A DNA stretch of 6,049 bases from Acidobacteriota bacterium (GCA_020201365.1 JAIVGV010000393.1:1-6049); one strand, 5' to 3'; positions 1 to 5,962 are shown, counted from the stretch's first letter. Notes: generated by a model not told the origin, from the letters alone. Translations and numbers: made by a program.

Positions 1-1
1 C

Positions 2-58
2 CTCTACACCGCCAAAGGCGAACGCCTCTACGCCCTCCGCCTCGACGCGCGCGACTGA
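2..58 (+). CDS. C-terminal tail of a gene that starts upstream of the window
   Basis: An open frame entering from the left edge encodes LYTAKGERLYALRLDARD and stops at TGA 56-58. The composition (alternating hydrophobics, LY-x-L-x-L) looks like a final beta-strand pair of a secreted or beta-rich protein. The 'TxKGxxLYA' pattern loosely recalls glycoside hydrolase family 29 enzymes, but there it is normally followed by more sequence, so I assign no function. A hairpin 30 bases after the stop would fit the 3' end of this transcript. Only 18 residues are visible, and the frame could be fortuitous in GC-rich DNA. Confidence 0.45.
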   Translation, partial: LYTAKGERLYALRLDARD

Positions 59-87
59 CAACACGCCCGTTCAGAGACAAATCCGCG

Positions 88-116
88 CCGCCGCGTGAAG
101 ATTCATCACGCGGCGG
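88..116 (+). terminator. GC-rich hairpin, possible 3' end structure of the upstream gene
   Basis: Positions 88-98 (ccgccgcgtga) and 106-116 (tcacgcggcgg) are perfect inverse complements: an 11-bp stem with a 7-base loop. It starts 30 bases after the stop at 56-58. No T-run follows on either strand, so it is not a canonical intrinsic terminator. It may instead protect the 3' end or act with Rho. A smaller hairpin (ggcgg-ctga-ccgcc, 137-150) follows 20 bases later. The stem is directly visible; the role is inferred from position. Confidence 0.45.
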
Positions 117-155
117 AGGATCGCTTCAGCTTACGGGGCGGCTGACCGCCGCGCG

Positions 156-185
156 TTGTCGCTCTCACGCCGACGCGGTTACTAT
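156..185 (+). promoter_or_regulatory. Possible sigma70-type promoter for birA
   Basis: TTGTCG at 156-161 (4 of 6 to TTGACA) is followed after 18 bases by TACTAT at 180-185 (4 of 6 to TATAAT). Transcription would begin near 192, leaving only about 7 bases before the GTG at 199, so the message would be almost leaderless. This fits the absence of a Shine-Dalgarno sequence there. Both boxes are imperfect, and this is a weak prediction. Confidence 0.3.
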
Positions 186-198
186 CTCCGTCGCGAGC

Positions 199-975
199 GT
201 GCGACAAAACTTTCAGCCAGTCATACTGCGTTACGACTCGCTGCCTTCGACCAACACGGAGGCGGCGCGGCAGGCCGCGGCGGGTGCGGCTGAAGGATTA
301 TGCGTCGTGGCGCGCGAGCAGACGGCGGGGCGCGGGAGGCGCGAGCGCGCTTGGGCGTCGCCGAAGGACGCGGGGCTGTACGTCAGTATTGTTTTGCGAC
401 CGCGCCTCGATCCGTTGGCGTGGTCGCTCATCACGCTCGCCGCCGCGCTCGCCGTGCGCGACGCGCTGCGCGAGGCGTGCGCGCTTGAGACCGACATCAA
501 GTGGTCGAACGATCTGCTCGCGCGCGGGCGCAAGCTCTGCGGCATCCTCGCCGAGACCGTCGAGACCGTGCGCGGTCGCGCCTGCGTCGTCGGCGTCGGC
601 GTGAACTTAAACGAGCACGCCTTCCCGCCGGAGATCGCCGCGCGCGCAACCTCCGTCGAAGCCGAGACCGGGCGCCCGCCCGAACGTGACGTGCTCCTCG
701 CGGCGATCATCCGACGGCTCGCGCGGCAGTACGAACGACTCCGCGAGCCCGGCGGCGGCGCGGCGATGCTCGCGGACTTCCGCGCGGCTTCCTCCTACGC
801 CGAAGGCAAGCGCGTGCGCGTCGCGCTCGGCGACGACGAGTCAATCGTCGGCACGACGCGAGGGTTAGAAGCGGACGGCGCGCTGCGCGTCGAGACGGAA
901 GACGGCGAGATCAAAATCGTTCGCGCTGGCGACGTTGTGGCGGTCAGGCAAGCGGCGCATGAGGGGAGTTCTTAA
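199..975 (+). CDS. birA: Biotin--[acetyl-CoA-carboxylase] ligase (group I, no DNA-binding domain)
   Basis: Cytoplasmic enzyme that activates biotin with ATP to biotinyl-AMP and transfers it to the lysine of biotin carrier proteins such as AccB. The family motifs occur in order: STNTEA (17-22), the biotinyl-AMP loop GRGRRERAW (44-52), KWSNDLL (101-107), RKLCGIL (111-117, with K112 at the usual biotin-binding lysine) and GVGVNLN (132-138). A C-terminal SH3-like segment follows (about 203-250). There is no N-terminal winged helix, so it should not act as a biotin-operon repressor; 258 residues is normal for this class. The usual KWPND reads KWSND here (S103). The GTG at 199 is chosen because it puts the first strand directly before the STN motif; there is no ATG nearby and no clear Shine-Dalgarno. 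birA commonly neighbours coaX in bacteria; here a glycosyltransferase gene separates them. Confidence 0.93.
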   Translation: MRQNFQPVILRYDSLPSTNTEAARQAAAGAAEGLCVVAREQTAGRGRRERAWASPKDAGLYVSIVLRPRLDPLAWSLITLAAALAVRDALREACALETDIKWSNDLLARGRKLCGILAETVETVRGRACVVGVGVNLNEHAFPPEIAARATSVEAETGRPPERDVLLAAIIRRLARQYERLREPGGGAAMLADFRAASSYAEGKRVRVALGDDESIVGTTRGLEADGALRVETEDGEIKIVRAGDVVAVRQAAHEGSS

Positions 976-988
976 TTCGTTGTCGTCA

Positions 989-1023
989 GTCGTTCCGCGT
1001 TCGTCGTTCCGCGTTCATCGTTT
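989..1023 (+). repeat. Perfect 14-bp tandem duplication before the glycosyltransferase gene
   Basis: The unit gtcgttccgcgttc occurs at 989-1002 and again at 1003-1016 without mismatch. A degenerate half-copy (atcgttt, 1017-1023) runs straight into the ATG at 1024. The whole 48-bp gap after birA is made of related gtcgtt/cgtt words. It carries no Shine-Dalgarno sequence and no recognisable promoter. It may be a fragment of a dispersed intergenic repeat or the product of replication slippage. Confidence 0.7.
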
Positions 1024-2319
1024 ATGAGTAAGCGCATCGTGCTCGCGACGTTCGGCTCGTTCGGCGACGTGCACCCGTACATCGCGCTCGCGCTTGAGTT
1101 GCAGCGGCGCGGTCACCGCCCCGTCATCGCGACGGGCGGGATTTACCGCGAGAAGATGGCGGCGGCGGGCGTCGAGCTGCACGCCGTCCGCCCCGACGAT
1201 CTGCCGACGCACGAAGACCCGGAGCGCTTCAGCGCGTTCCTCGAACGGTTCATGGATCAGCGCACGGGGATGGAGGAGATTCTGCGCCAGCTCGTGCTGC
1301 CCTACCTGCGCGACACCTACGAAGACTTCACCGACGCCGCGCGCGGCGCGGACTTGATCGTGTCGCACCCTTTGACGCTGACGGCTCCCGTCGTCGCCGA
1401 GAAGCACGGGATCGCTTGGGCTTCGAGCGTGCTCGCGCCCGCGTCGCTCTTCTCCGCGCACGACCCGCTCGTGCCGCCGCAGCTTCCCGCGGCGCATAAA
1501 CTCTTCCGGCTTCACCCCGCCTTCTTTCGCGCGGCGATGGCGCTCGGTCGCAGGCGGCTGCGCCCGCTCCTCGACGCCGTCAACCAGATTCGCGCCGAAG
1601 AGGGCTTGCCGCGCGCGACCGAAAACCCTCTGCTCGAAGGGCAGCACTCGCCCGCGCTCGTGCTCGCGCTCTTCTCGAAAGTCTTAGCCGCACGGCAGCC
1701 CGACTTCCCGCCCAACACTTTCATCACGGGCTTCCCCTTCTACGACCGCCGCGACTTCTACGGCGAGACGGAGACGCCGCGCGCCCTGCTCGAATTCCTC
1801 GACGCGGGCGAGCCGCCAGTCGTTTTCACGCTCGGCTCTTCAGCGATCTGGGTGGCGAAAGATTTCTACGCGGAGTCACTCAAAGCCGCGCAGGCGCTGG
1901 GCAAGCGCGCGCTGCTTCTGATCGGTCACGAGCGCAACCGACCCTCGTTTCTTCCCGAAGGCGCCGCCGCCTTCGACTACGCGCCCTACGGCGCTGTCCT
2001 GCCGCGCGCCGCGGCGGTCGTCCACCAGGGCGGCGTCGGCACGACCGGACAAACTTTGCGCGCCGGGCGACCGCAGCTCGTCGTCCCCTTCAGCCACGAC
2101 CAGTTCGACAACGCCGCGCGCGTCGCGCGACTCGGCGCGGGACGCTGGATCGCGCGCGCGAAATACGACGCGCGCACGGCGACGCGCGAGCTGCAGCGGC
2201 TGTTAGAAGACGAGAGCTACGCGCAGCGCGCGTTGGAGGTCGGTCGGATCGTACAGAGCGAGGACGGCGCGAAGACGGCGTGCGACCTGCTCGAAGAGAA
2301 AATACTCAGCGCGGAATAA
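1024..2319 (+). CDS. GT1-family (UGT/MGT-like) glycosyltransferase
   Basis: A 431-residue soluble GT-B fold enzyme, expected to transfer a sugar from a nucleotide-sugar donor to a small or lipid acceptor in the cytoplasm or at the inner membrane face. The N-terminal domain opens with the glycine-rich loop GSFGDVHPY (11-19). This resembles sterol, antibiotic and rhamnolipid glycosyltransferases (GSxGDVxPf), where the Asp, here D15, is the likely catalytic base. The C-terminal domain carries the donor-binding signature HQGGVGTTGQTL (334-345), then GRPQLVVPFSHDQFDNA, with D359-Q360 contacting the sugar and G-A-G closing the motif. No signal peptide or membrane helix is visible. The ATG at 1024 fits the family N-terminus exactly, but no ribosome binding site precedes it. 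Donor and acceptor cannot be read from sequence. It sits between birA and coaX with repeat DNA on each side, suggesting a later arrival, although its base composition matches its neighbours. Confidence 0.88.
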   Translation: MSKRIVLATFGSFGDVHPYIALALELQRRGHRPVIATGGIYREKMAAAGVELHAVRPDDLPTHEDPERFSAFLERFMDQRTGMEEILRQLVLPYLRDTYEDFTDAARGADLIVSHPLTLTAPVVAEKHGIAWASSVLAPASLFSAHDPLVPPQLPAAHKLFRLHPAFFRAAMALGRRRLRPLLDAVNQIRAEEGLPRATENPLLEGQHSPALVLALFSKVLAARQPDFPPNTFITGFPFYDRRDFYGETETPRALLEFLDAGEPPVVFTLGSSAIWVAKDFYAESLKAAQALGKRALLLIGHERNRPSFLPEGAAAFDYAPYGAVLPRAAAVVHQGGVGTTGQTLRAGRPQLVVPFSHDQFDNAARVARLGAGRWIARAKYDARTATRELQRLLEDESYAQRALEVGRIVQSEDGAKTACDLLEEKILSAE

Positions 2320-2322
2320 AAC

Positions 2323-2459
2323 CGTAGGGGCAGGGCTCGTCCCTGCCCGTGAGCGCGCGAGCGCGAATATGAGAATCCCCATCACTCTACGTTAAATGTC
2401 GATGGATCGTTCGAGCGTGCTCTCGCACGCCGCGGGCAGGGACGAGCCCTGCCCCTACG
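2323..2459. repeat. 137-bp inverted-repeat element with perfect 27-bp ends (REP/MITE-like)
   Basis: The arm at 2323-2349 and the arm at 2433-2459 are perfect reverse complements over 27 bp, separated by 83 bases. Each arm is itself a hairpin: gggcaggg/ccctgccc with a 5-base loop (2328-2348 and 2434-2454). Just inside the arms, gcgcgcgag (2353-2361) and the complement of ctcgcacgc (2422-2430) still match imperfectly, so the symmetry once ran deeper. A third hairpin (gcgtgc-tctc-gcacgc) lies at 2415-2430. The element begins 4 bases after the glycosyltransferase stop. No open frame, transposase or clear target-site duplication is visible. It could serve as a transcription end for the glycosyltransferase gene. 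The repeat is directly seen; the mobile nature is inference. Confidence 0.85.
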
Positions 2460-2502
2460 ATTATTCAACACGATGTCAATTCGCTGTTGCGTTGAGTTTC
2501 GT

Positions 2503-2532
2503 TTGACAGCCGCGCGCCCGCGCGTGCATCTT
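2503..2532 (+). promoter_or_regulatory. Possible coaX promoter with consensus -35
   Basis: TTGACA at 2503-2508 is a perfect sigma70 -35 hexamer in the gap before coaX. The best -10 at a usable distance is poor: CATCTT at 2527-2532 (18-base spacer, 3 of 6). Initiation near 2539 would leave only a few bases before the ATG at 2546, paralleling the short leader suggested for birA. It lies just beyond the inverted-repeat element, so coaX probably has its own transcription start. Confidence 0.35.
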
Positions 2533-2545
2533 CTCGGCTGAGCTT

Positions 2546-3346
2546 ATGCTTTTAGTCATTGATGTCGGCAACACGAACACCTCGCTCGGCGTCTTCGACG
2601 GCGCGCGGCTCGTCGCGCACTGGCGTCTGACGACGGCGCGCGACCGCACCGTGGACGAGTACGGGGTCTATGCGCGCAACCTCTTCTCGCTCGTCGGCAT
2701 TGACTTCAAGGAGATCGACGCCGTGGCTGTCGCCTCGGTCGTGCCGCCGCTGAACTTCACGCTGCGGCGCATGGCGGAGGTTTACTTTCACCGCACGCCG
2801 CTCTTCATAGACCACACGACCGACACGGGGATGCCCATCCTCTACGAGCCCGCGTCGGACGTGGGCGCGGACAGAATAGTTGACGCGGTGGCGGCGCTCG
2901 CGAAGTACGGCGCGCCGTCCGTCGTCGTGGACTTCGGCACGGCGACGACGTGCAACGCCATCAGCGCGCGCGGCGAATACCTCGGCGGCGTCATCACGCC
3001 CGGCATCCAAATCTCTTCCGACGCGCTGTTTGCGCGCGCCGCGCGACTGCCGCGCGTCGAGATCAAGCGACCCGCGACCGTCATCGGCTCCTCGACCGTC
3101 GGCTCGATCCAGTCCGGTCTCTACTACGGCTACGTCGGGCTCGTTGACGGCATCCTGCGGCGCATGATCGAGGAACTGGGCGGCGCGGCGCGCGTCGTCG
3201 CCACCGGCGGGCTCGCCCCCCTCATCGCCCACGGCTCGGAGTTAATCGACGAAGTTGACGACACGCTGACGCTCGAAGGGATGAGGATCATTTACGAGAG
3301 GAGCCGTGGCGGGGATTCAGGAGACAGAGTTCAGAACGCGGAATGA
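2546..3346 (+). CDS. coaX: Type III pantothenate kinase
   Basis: Phosphorylates pantothenate with ATP to 4'-phosphopantothenate, the first committed step of coenzyme A synthesis; a cytoplasmic, normally dimeric member of the ASKHA kinase superfamily. Diagnostic motifs are DVGNTNT (6-12, phosphate loop), VGADR (106-110), DFGTATT (129-135), GGVITPGI (about 149-156), GYVGLVDG and ATGGLA. D6, D109 and D129 correspond to the three conserved acidic residues of the family active site. Type III enzymes need a monovalent cation and, unlike type I enzymes, resist CoA feedback. At 266 residues it is slightly longer than the usual 255-260. The family normally ends shortly after the 'LIYER' helix, seen here as RIIYERSR (247-254); the final residues (about 257-263) are encoded by an inverted repeat covering the gene end. 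The ATG at 2546 gives the expected N-terminus; only a weak 'tgag' precedes it. Confidence 0.95.
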   Translation: MLLVIDVGNTNTSLGVFDGARLVAHWRLTTARDRTVDEYGVYARNLFSLVGIDFKEIDAVAVASVVPPLNFTLRRMAEVYFHRTPLFIDHTTDTGMPILYEPASDVGADRIVDAVAALAKYGAPSVVVDFGTATTCNAISARGEYLGGVITPGIQISSDALFARAARLPRVEIKRPATVIGSSTVGSIQSGLYYGYVGLVDGILRRMIEELGGAARVVATGGLAPLIAHGSELIDEVDDTLTLEGMRIIYERSRGGDSGDRVQNAE

Positions 3347-3406
3347 AAAACCCTGACGCATCTTTTACGACTCCGGCTTTGATTCTGAATTCTGTCTCCT
3401 GAATCC
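3313..3406. repeat. 24-bp inverted repeat overlapping the end of coaX
   Basis: Positions 3313-3336 pair with 3383-3406 over 24 bases with one mismatch (3329 G against 3390 T), which would be a G-U pair in RNA, so a transcript could form an unbroken 24-bp stem with a 46-base loop. The arms are built from words such as ttctgaattctg and tctcctgaatcc. A further shared word, gcggaat (3338-3344) against attccgc (3410-3416), lies inside on one side and outside on the other, as expected of modular repeats. The left arm is inside the coaX coding sequence and the loop contains its stop codon (3344-3346). The right arm ends 11 bases before the next gene. It resembles dispersed intergenic repeats, and could terminate or stabilise the coaX message. 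Confidence 0.8.
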
Positions 3407-3417
3407 TGTATTCCGCC

Positions 3418-4203
3418 TTGAACTACTTCAACTACTTCACCGAGATCGAGGACGCCTTCGTGCGGCGGCGCGGTCGGCACCTGCTCTTGTCGCCGATAGA
3501 CTGGGCGCTCATCGAGAGCTGGAAGGAGATGGGCGTGCCGCTGCACGTCGCCCTGCGCGGCGTCGAGACGGCGTTTGATTCTTACGAGTCGAAGCCGCGC
3601 CGCCGCACCGTCAAATCCCTCCTCTACTGTCAGGAGGAGGTCGAGGCGCAGTTCGCCGAGTGGCGCGAGCGGCAGACCGGCGCGCACGGCGGCGGCGACG
3701 CAACCGGGCGCGACGGGGCGGACGCCGAGGGCGGCGCGCGCGCGGCGGAGGGGAACGGGAAGGGCGCGCGCGTCGAAGAGGCGGACGCGCTGCCGTTCCC
3801 GCGCGAGGCGATCACGGCGCACCTCGCCTCGTGCCGCGCGGGCGTCGCAGGCGCGCGGGAGTCGCGCGCCGCGTCGGGCGGGGGAGACGAGTTGTGCGAC
3901 GCGCTCGCGCGCGCGGCGTCGCGCCTCGCCGATCTCGAAAAGGATTTCGCCGCCAGCGCTCGCCCCGACGCCGAGCTGCTCGAAGGCGCGCTGTGCGACT
4001 TGGAGGCGATGCTGGATCGCGCCGTGCGCGCGTCCGTTCAGGCGGAGCTCGTCGAGAGCAGTCGGCGCGAGGCGGAGGAGCAGTTGAAGCCTTACAAGGC
4101 GCGCATGAGCCGCGACGTTTACGAGCAGACGCGCGAGAACCTGTTGGCGAAAAGCTTGCGCGAGGGGTGCGGCGTGCCGCGCCTGAGCCTGTTCTACCTT
4201 TGA
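3418..4203 (+). CDS. Hypothetical soluble protein with a flexible Gly/Ala linker
   Basis: I do not recognise a named family, and no function is assigned. The 261-residue product has three parts. An aromatic and basic N-terminal region (1-88) contains NYFNYFTEIEDAFVRRRG, LLSPIDWALIESWKEMGVPL and LRGVETAFDSY, which reads like a compact conserved helical domain. A low-complexity, probably disordered Gly/Ala/Asp/Glu stretch follows (89-122). The C-terminal half (127-250) is helical and charge-rich, may form a coiled coil, and ends in the hydrophobic tail RLSLFYL. There is no signal peptide or membrane helix. The start is TTG at 3418: the frame is closed by TGA at 3400-3402, no ATG or GTG lies between, and the next ATG (residue 38) would remove the best-structured part. 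No Shine-Dalgarno is present; the leader is the arm of an inverted repeat. GC-biased codon use throughout and the structured N-terminus support a real gene. Confidence 0.75.
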   Translation: MNYFNYFTEIEDAFVRRRGRHLLLSPIDWALIESWKEMGVPLHVALRGVETAFDSYESKPRRRTVKSLLYCQEEVEAQFAEWRERQTGAHGGGDATGRDGADAEGGARAAEGNGKGARVEEADALPFPREAITAHLASCRAGVAGARESRAASGGGDELCDALARAASRLADLEKDFAASARPDAELLEGALCDLEAMLDRAVRASVQAELVESSRREAEEQLKPYKARMSRDVYEQTRENLLAKSLREGCGVPRLSLFYL

Positions 4204-4238
4204 GCCTCGCCGATCTTTTTCCGCCCTCGCCGAAACTT

Positions 4239-4245
4239 GAGGAGG
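4239..4245 (+). promoter_or_regulatory. Strong ribosome binding site of the small membrane protein gene
   Basis: GAGGAGG at 4239-4245, seven bases before the ATG at 4253, is close to a full anti-16S complement. It is the only strong Shine-Dalgarno sequence in the window and it fixes the start of the downstream gene, suggesting relatively efficient translation compared with its neighbours. Confidence 0.85.
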
Positions 4246-4252
4246 CTTCGCA

Positions 4253-4633
4253 ATGGCAAGAGTGACGATCAAGCGCGTCGGCGTGCTGTCGCTGGCGAAG
4301 ATTCAAGCCGTCGTGATGGCGGCGATCGGGATCGTCGTCGGCGTCATCTACGCGCTGATGATGCTGACGTTCGGCGCGGTGATGATGTCGCAGGCGGGCA
4401 GCAGCGGCGCGGGCGCGATGGCGGGCGGGCTGGTCGGCGGGCTGGCGATGATCGTCATCATCCCCGTCCTCTACGCCGTCCTCGGCTTCGTCATCGGCGC
4501 GATCTCCGCGTTCATCTACAACCTCGCCGCGGGCTCCATCGGCGGGCTGGAGCTGGAACTCTCCGACGCGACCGCCGACGGCTTCGCCGCGGCCCCGCCG
4601 CCGCCGCCCGGACAGTGGACGCCGAACGTTTAG
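4253..4633 (+). CDS. Small two-helix membrane protein of unknown function
   Basis: A 126-residue protein starting MARVTIKRVGVLSLAKIQ. Two hydrophobic segments (about 16-46 and 57-93) are joined by a short Gly/Ala/Ser turn (48-57). The second contains PVLYAVLGFVIGAISAFIYNLAAG, after which GGLELEL leads into an acidic and proline-rich tail (five prolines at 115-119) ending QWTPNV. The pattern of a basic N-terminus with 'LSLAKIQ', a helix, then 'P-x-x-Y-x-x-x-GF-x-x-GAI-x-A-x-x-YN-x-A' and a closing GG-[IL]-E-[IL] is one I associate with widespread small DUF3566-like transmembrane proteins, but I am not certain of the family. Basic residues at the N-terminus suggest both ends are cytoplasmic. 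No enzymatic residues stand out. It lies 49 bp after the preceding gene and 18 bp before the rRNA methyltransferase gene, so co-transcription is likely. Confidence 0.85.
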   Translation: MARVTIKRVGVLSLAKIQAVVMAAIGIVVGVIYALMMLTFGAVMMSQAGSSGAGAMAGGLVGGLAMIVIIPVLYAVLGFVIGAISAFIYNLAAGSIGGLELELSDATADGFAAAPPPPPGQWTPNV

Positions 4634-4651
4634 AACGATGCGGGTGTTGAC

Positions 4652-5962
4652 GTGAGTCGCGAAGACGAGACGAGCCGCGCGCGCGCGGGCGTCGGGGGCG
4701 CGGAAGGATTGCGCGCGGGCGACGCTTGCGAAGTCGAGATCGAGCGCGTCTTGCCGGGCGGCGCCGGCGTGGCGCACGCGCGCGGCTTGACGGTCTTCGT
4801 CCCGCTCGCCGCGCCGGGCGACCGGCTGCGCGTGCGGGTCGAGCGCGTCAGCGGGCGCGTCGCGTTCGCGTCGCTCGTCGAAGTCGTCGCGCCGGGTCCG
4901 AGTCGGATCGAGCCGCCGTGCCCCTACTTCGGTCGCTGCGGCGGCTGCGACTTCCAGCAGTTGACTTACCGTGCGCAGCTCGCCGCCAAGGTCGAGATCA
5001 TACGCGACTGCCTGCGCCGCATCGCGCGCCTCACCCCGCCCGAAGAGATTCCGATCACGCCGTCGCCCGCCGCTTGGCGCTACCGCTCCCGCGCCCGCTG
5101 GCAGCGCGACCCCAACGCGAATCATTTCGGCTACTACGAACTCGCCTCGCACCGCGTCGTTGACGTGGCGGAATGCCCAGTCGTCACGCCGGAACTGCAA
5201 GACGCGCTCGCGCGTCTGCGCGCGTCTTTCGCCGCCGCCGCGTCGCCCGACGAAGACACGACGCGCGATCACGACGCCGCACGTGCGCGCGAATTGGCGC
5301 GCGCTGGCGACGCGCCGCGCGAGTTCGAGGCGGTCGCGGGCGACGACGGCGTCTCGCTTCTGCCTCCGCTCGCCGCCGCGGACGAGGGCGAGCGCGCCCG
5401 CACAATCGCCGGAGAGCGCTACCGCTTCGACGCCTCCTGCTTCTTCCAGATCAACCACGCGCTGCTCGACGCGCTGGTGCGCGCGGCGCTCGAAGGCGTC
5501 GAAGGCGAAGGCGGGGCGGCGGTCGATCTCTACTGCGGCGTCGGGCTCTTCACGCTGCCGCTCGCCCGTCGCTTCGCGCGAGTCGTCGGCGTCGAGTCGA
5601 ACGCCTCCGCCGCGCGCTTCGCCCGCCGCAACCTCGCCGACGCCCGCCTCACGAACGCCGAGATCAAGACCGCGCAGGTCGGCGATTGGCTCGCGCGCCG
5701 CGCCCCGCGCCTCGCGCCCGTCGGACTCCTGCTCCTCGATCCGCCGCGCGCGGGCGCGGAGCACGGCGCGCTCGAAGGCATCGTCGCGCTCAAGCCCCGC
5801 CGCATCACCTACGTCTCCTGCGACCCCGCGACGCTCGCGCGCGACCTGCGCGAACTTATCGCGCGCGGCTACGCCCTCGAATCCGTCGCGGCTTTCGACA
5901 TGTTCCCGCAGACGCACCACGTCGAAACCGTCGCGCGCCTCTCGCTCGCCGCGGAAGTCTGA
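4652..5962 (+). CDS. rlmD: 23S rRNA (uracil-5-)-methyltransferase, RlmD/RumA type
   Basis: A SAM-dependent enzyme that makes 5-methyluridine in 23S rRNA (U1939 in E. coli numbering for RlmD). Domains run in order: a TRAM RNA-binding domain (about 20-80), the [4Fe-4S] cysteines C90-x5-C96-x2-C99 plus C175 in DVAECPV, then the Rossmann methyltransferase domain with FFQIN (264-268), DLYCGVGLF (292-300, SAM loop), LLDPPRAG (361-368), the catalytic nucleophile C390 in YVSCDP, and E425 in the C-terminal motif HHVET as the likely general base. All key residues are present, and 436 residues matches the 433 of E. coli RlmD. The stretch 192-250 is Ala/Asp/Glu/Arg-rich and looks loosely structured. GTG at 4652 is the first start after an in-frame stop at 4631-4633; the first 17 or so residues are low-complexity, so a later start is possible. 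Assignment to RlmD rather than another m5U methyltransferase of the TrmA family (RlmC or RlmCD) rests on general similarity. Confidence 0.9.
   Translation: MSREDETSRARAGVGGAEGLRAGDACEVEIERVLPGGAGVAHARGLTVFVPLAAPGDRLRVRVERVSGRVAFASLVEVVAPGPSRIEPPCPYFGRCGGCDFQQLTYRAQLAAKVEIIRDCLRRIARLTPPEEIPITPSPAAWRYRSRARWQRDPNANHFGYYELASHRVVDVAECPVVTPELQDALARLRASFAAAASPDEDTTRDHDAARARELARAGDAPREFEAVAGDDGVSLLPPLAAADEGERARTIAGERYRFDASCFFQINHALLDALVRAALEGVEGEGGAAVDLYCGVGLFTLPLARRFARVVGVESNASAARFARRNLADARLTNAEIKTAQVGDWLARRAPRLAPVGLLLLDPPRAGAEHGALEGIVALKPRRITYVSCDPATLARDLRELIARGYALESVAAFDMFPQTHHVETVARLSLAAEV

Noticed and set aside
2323..2459. CRISPR-like or insertion-sequence interpretation of the inverted repeats
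   Set aside because: The copies are inverted rather than direct, there are only two, there is no transposase frame between them, and no target-site duplication is visible.
2552..3232. A 226-residue minus-strand frame inside coaX
   Set aside because: Arg/Asp/Val-rich shadow of a confidently identified kinase gene, with no independent start signal or motifs.
4211..4220. T-run after the hypothetical gene as an intrinsic terminator
   Set aside because: No convincing GC-rich hairpin immediately precedes the five T residues, and the following gene is only 49 bp away.
3331..4272. A 313-residue minus-strand frame opposite the hypothetical gene
   Set aside because: Low-complexity Arg/Ala/Leu composition with no recognisable motif, and it is antisense to a plus-strand frame whose N-terminal region looks like a real folded domain.
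4237..4650. An alternative plus-strand frame overlapping the small membrane protein
   Set aside because: It is almost entirely Arg/Gly/Asp, and the GAGGAGG site is positioned for the ATG at 4253 instead.
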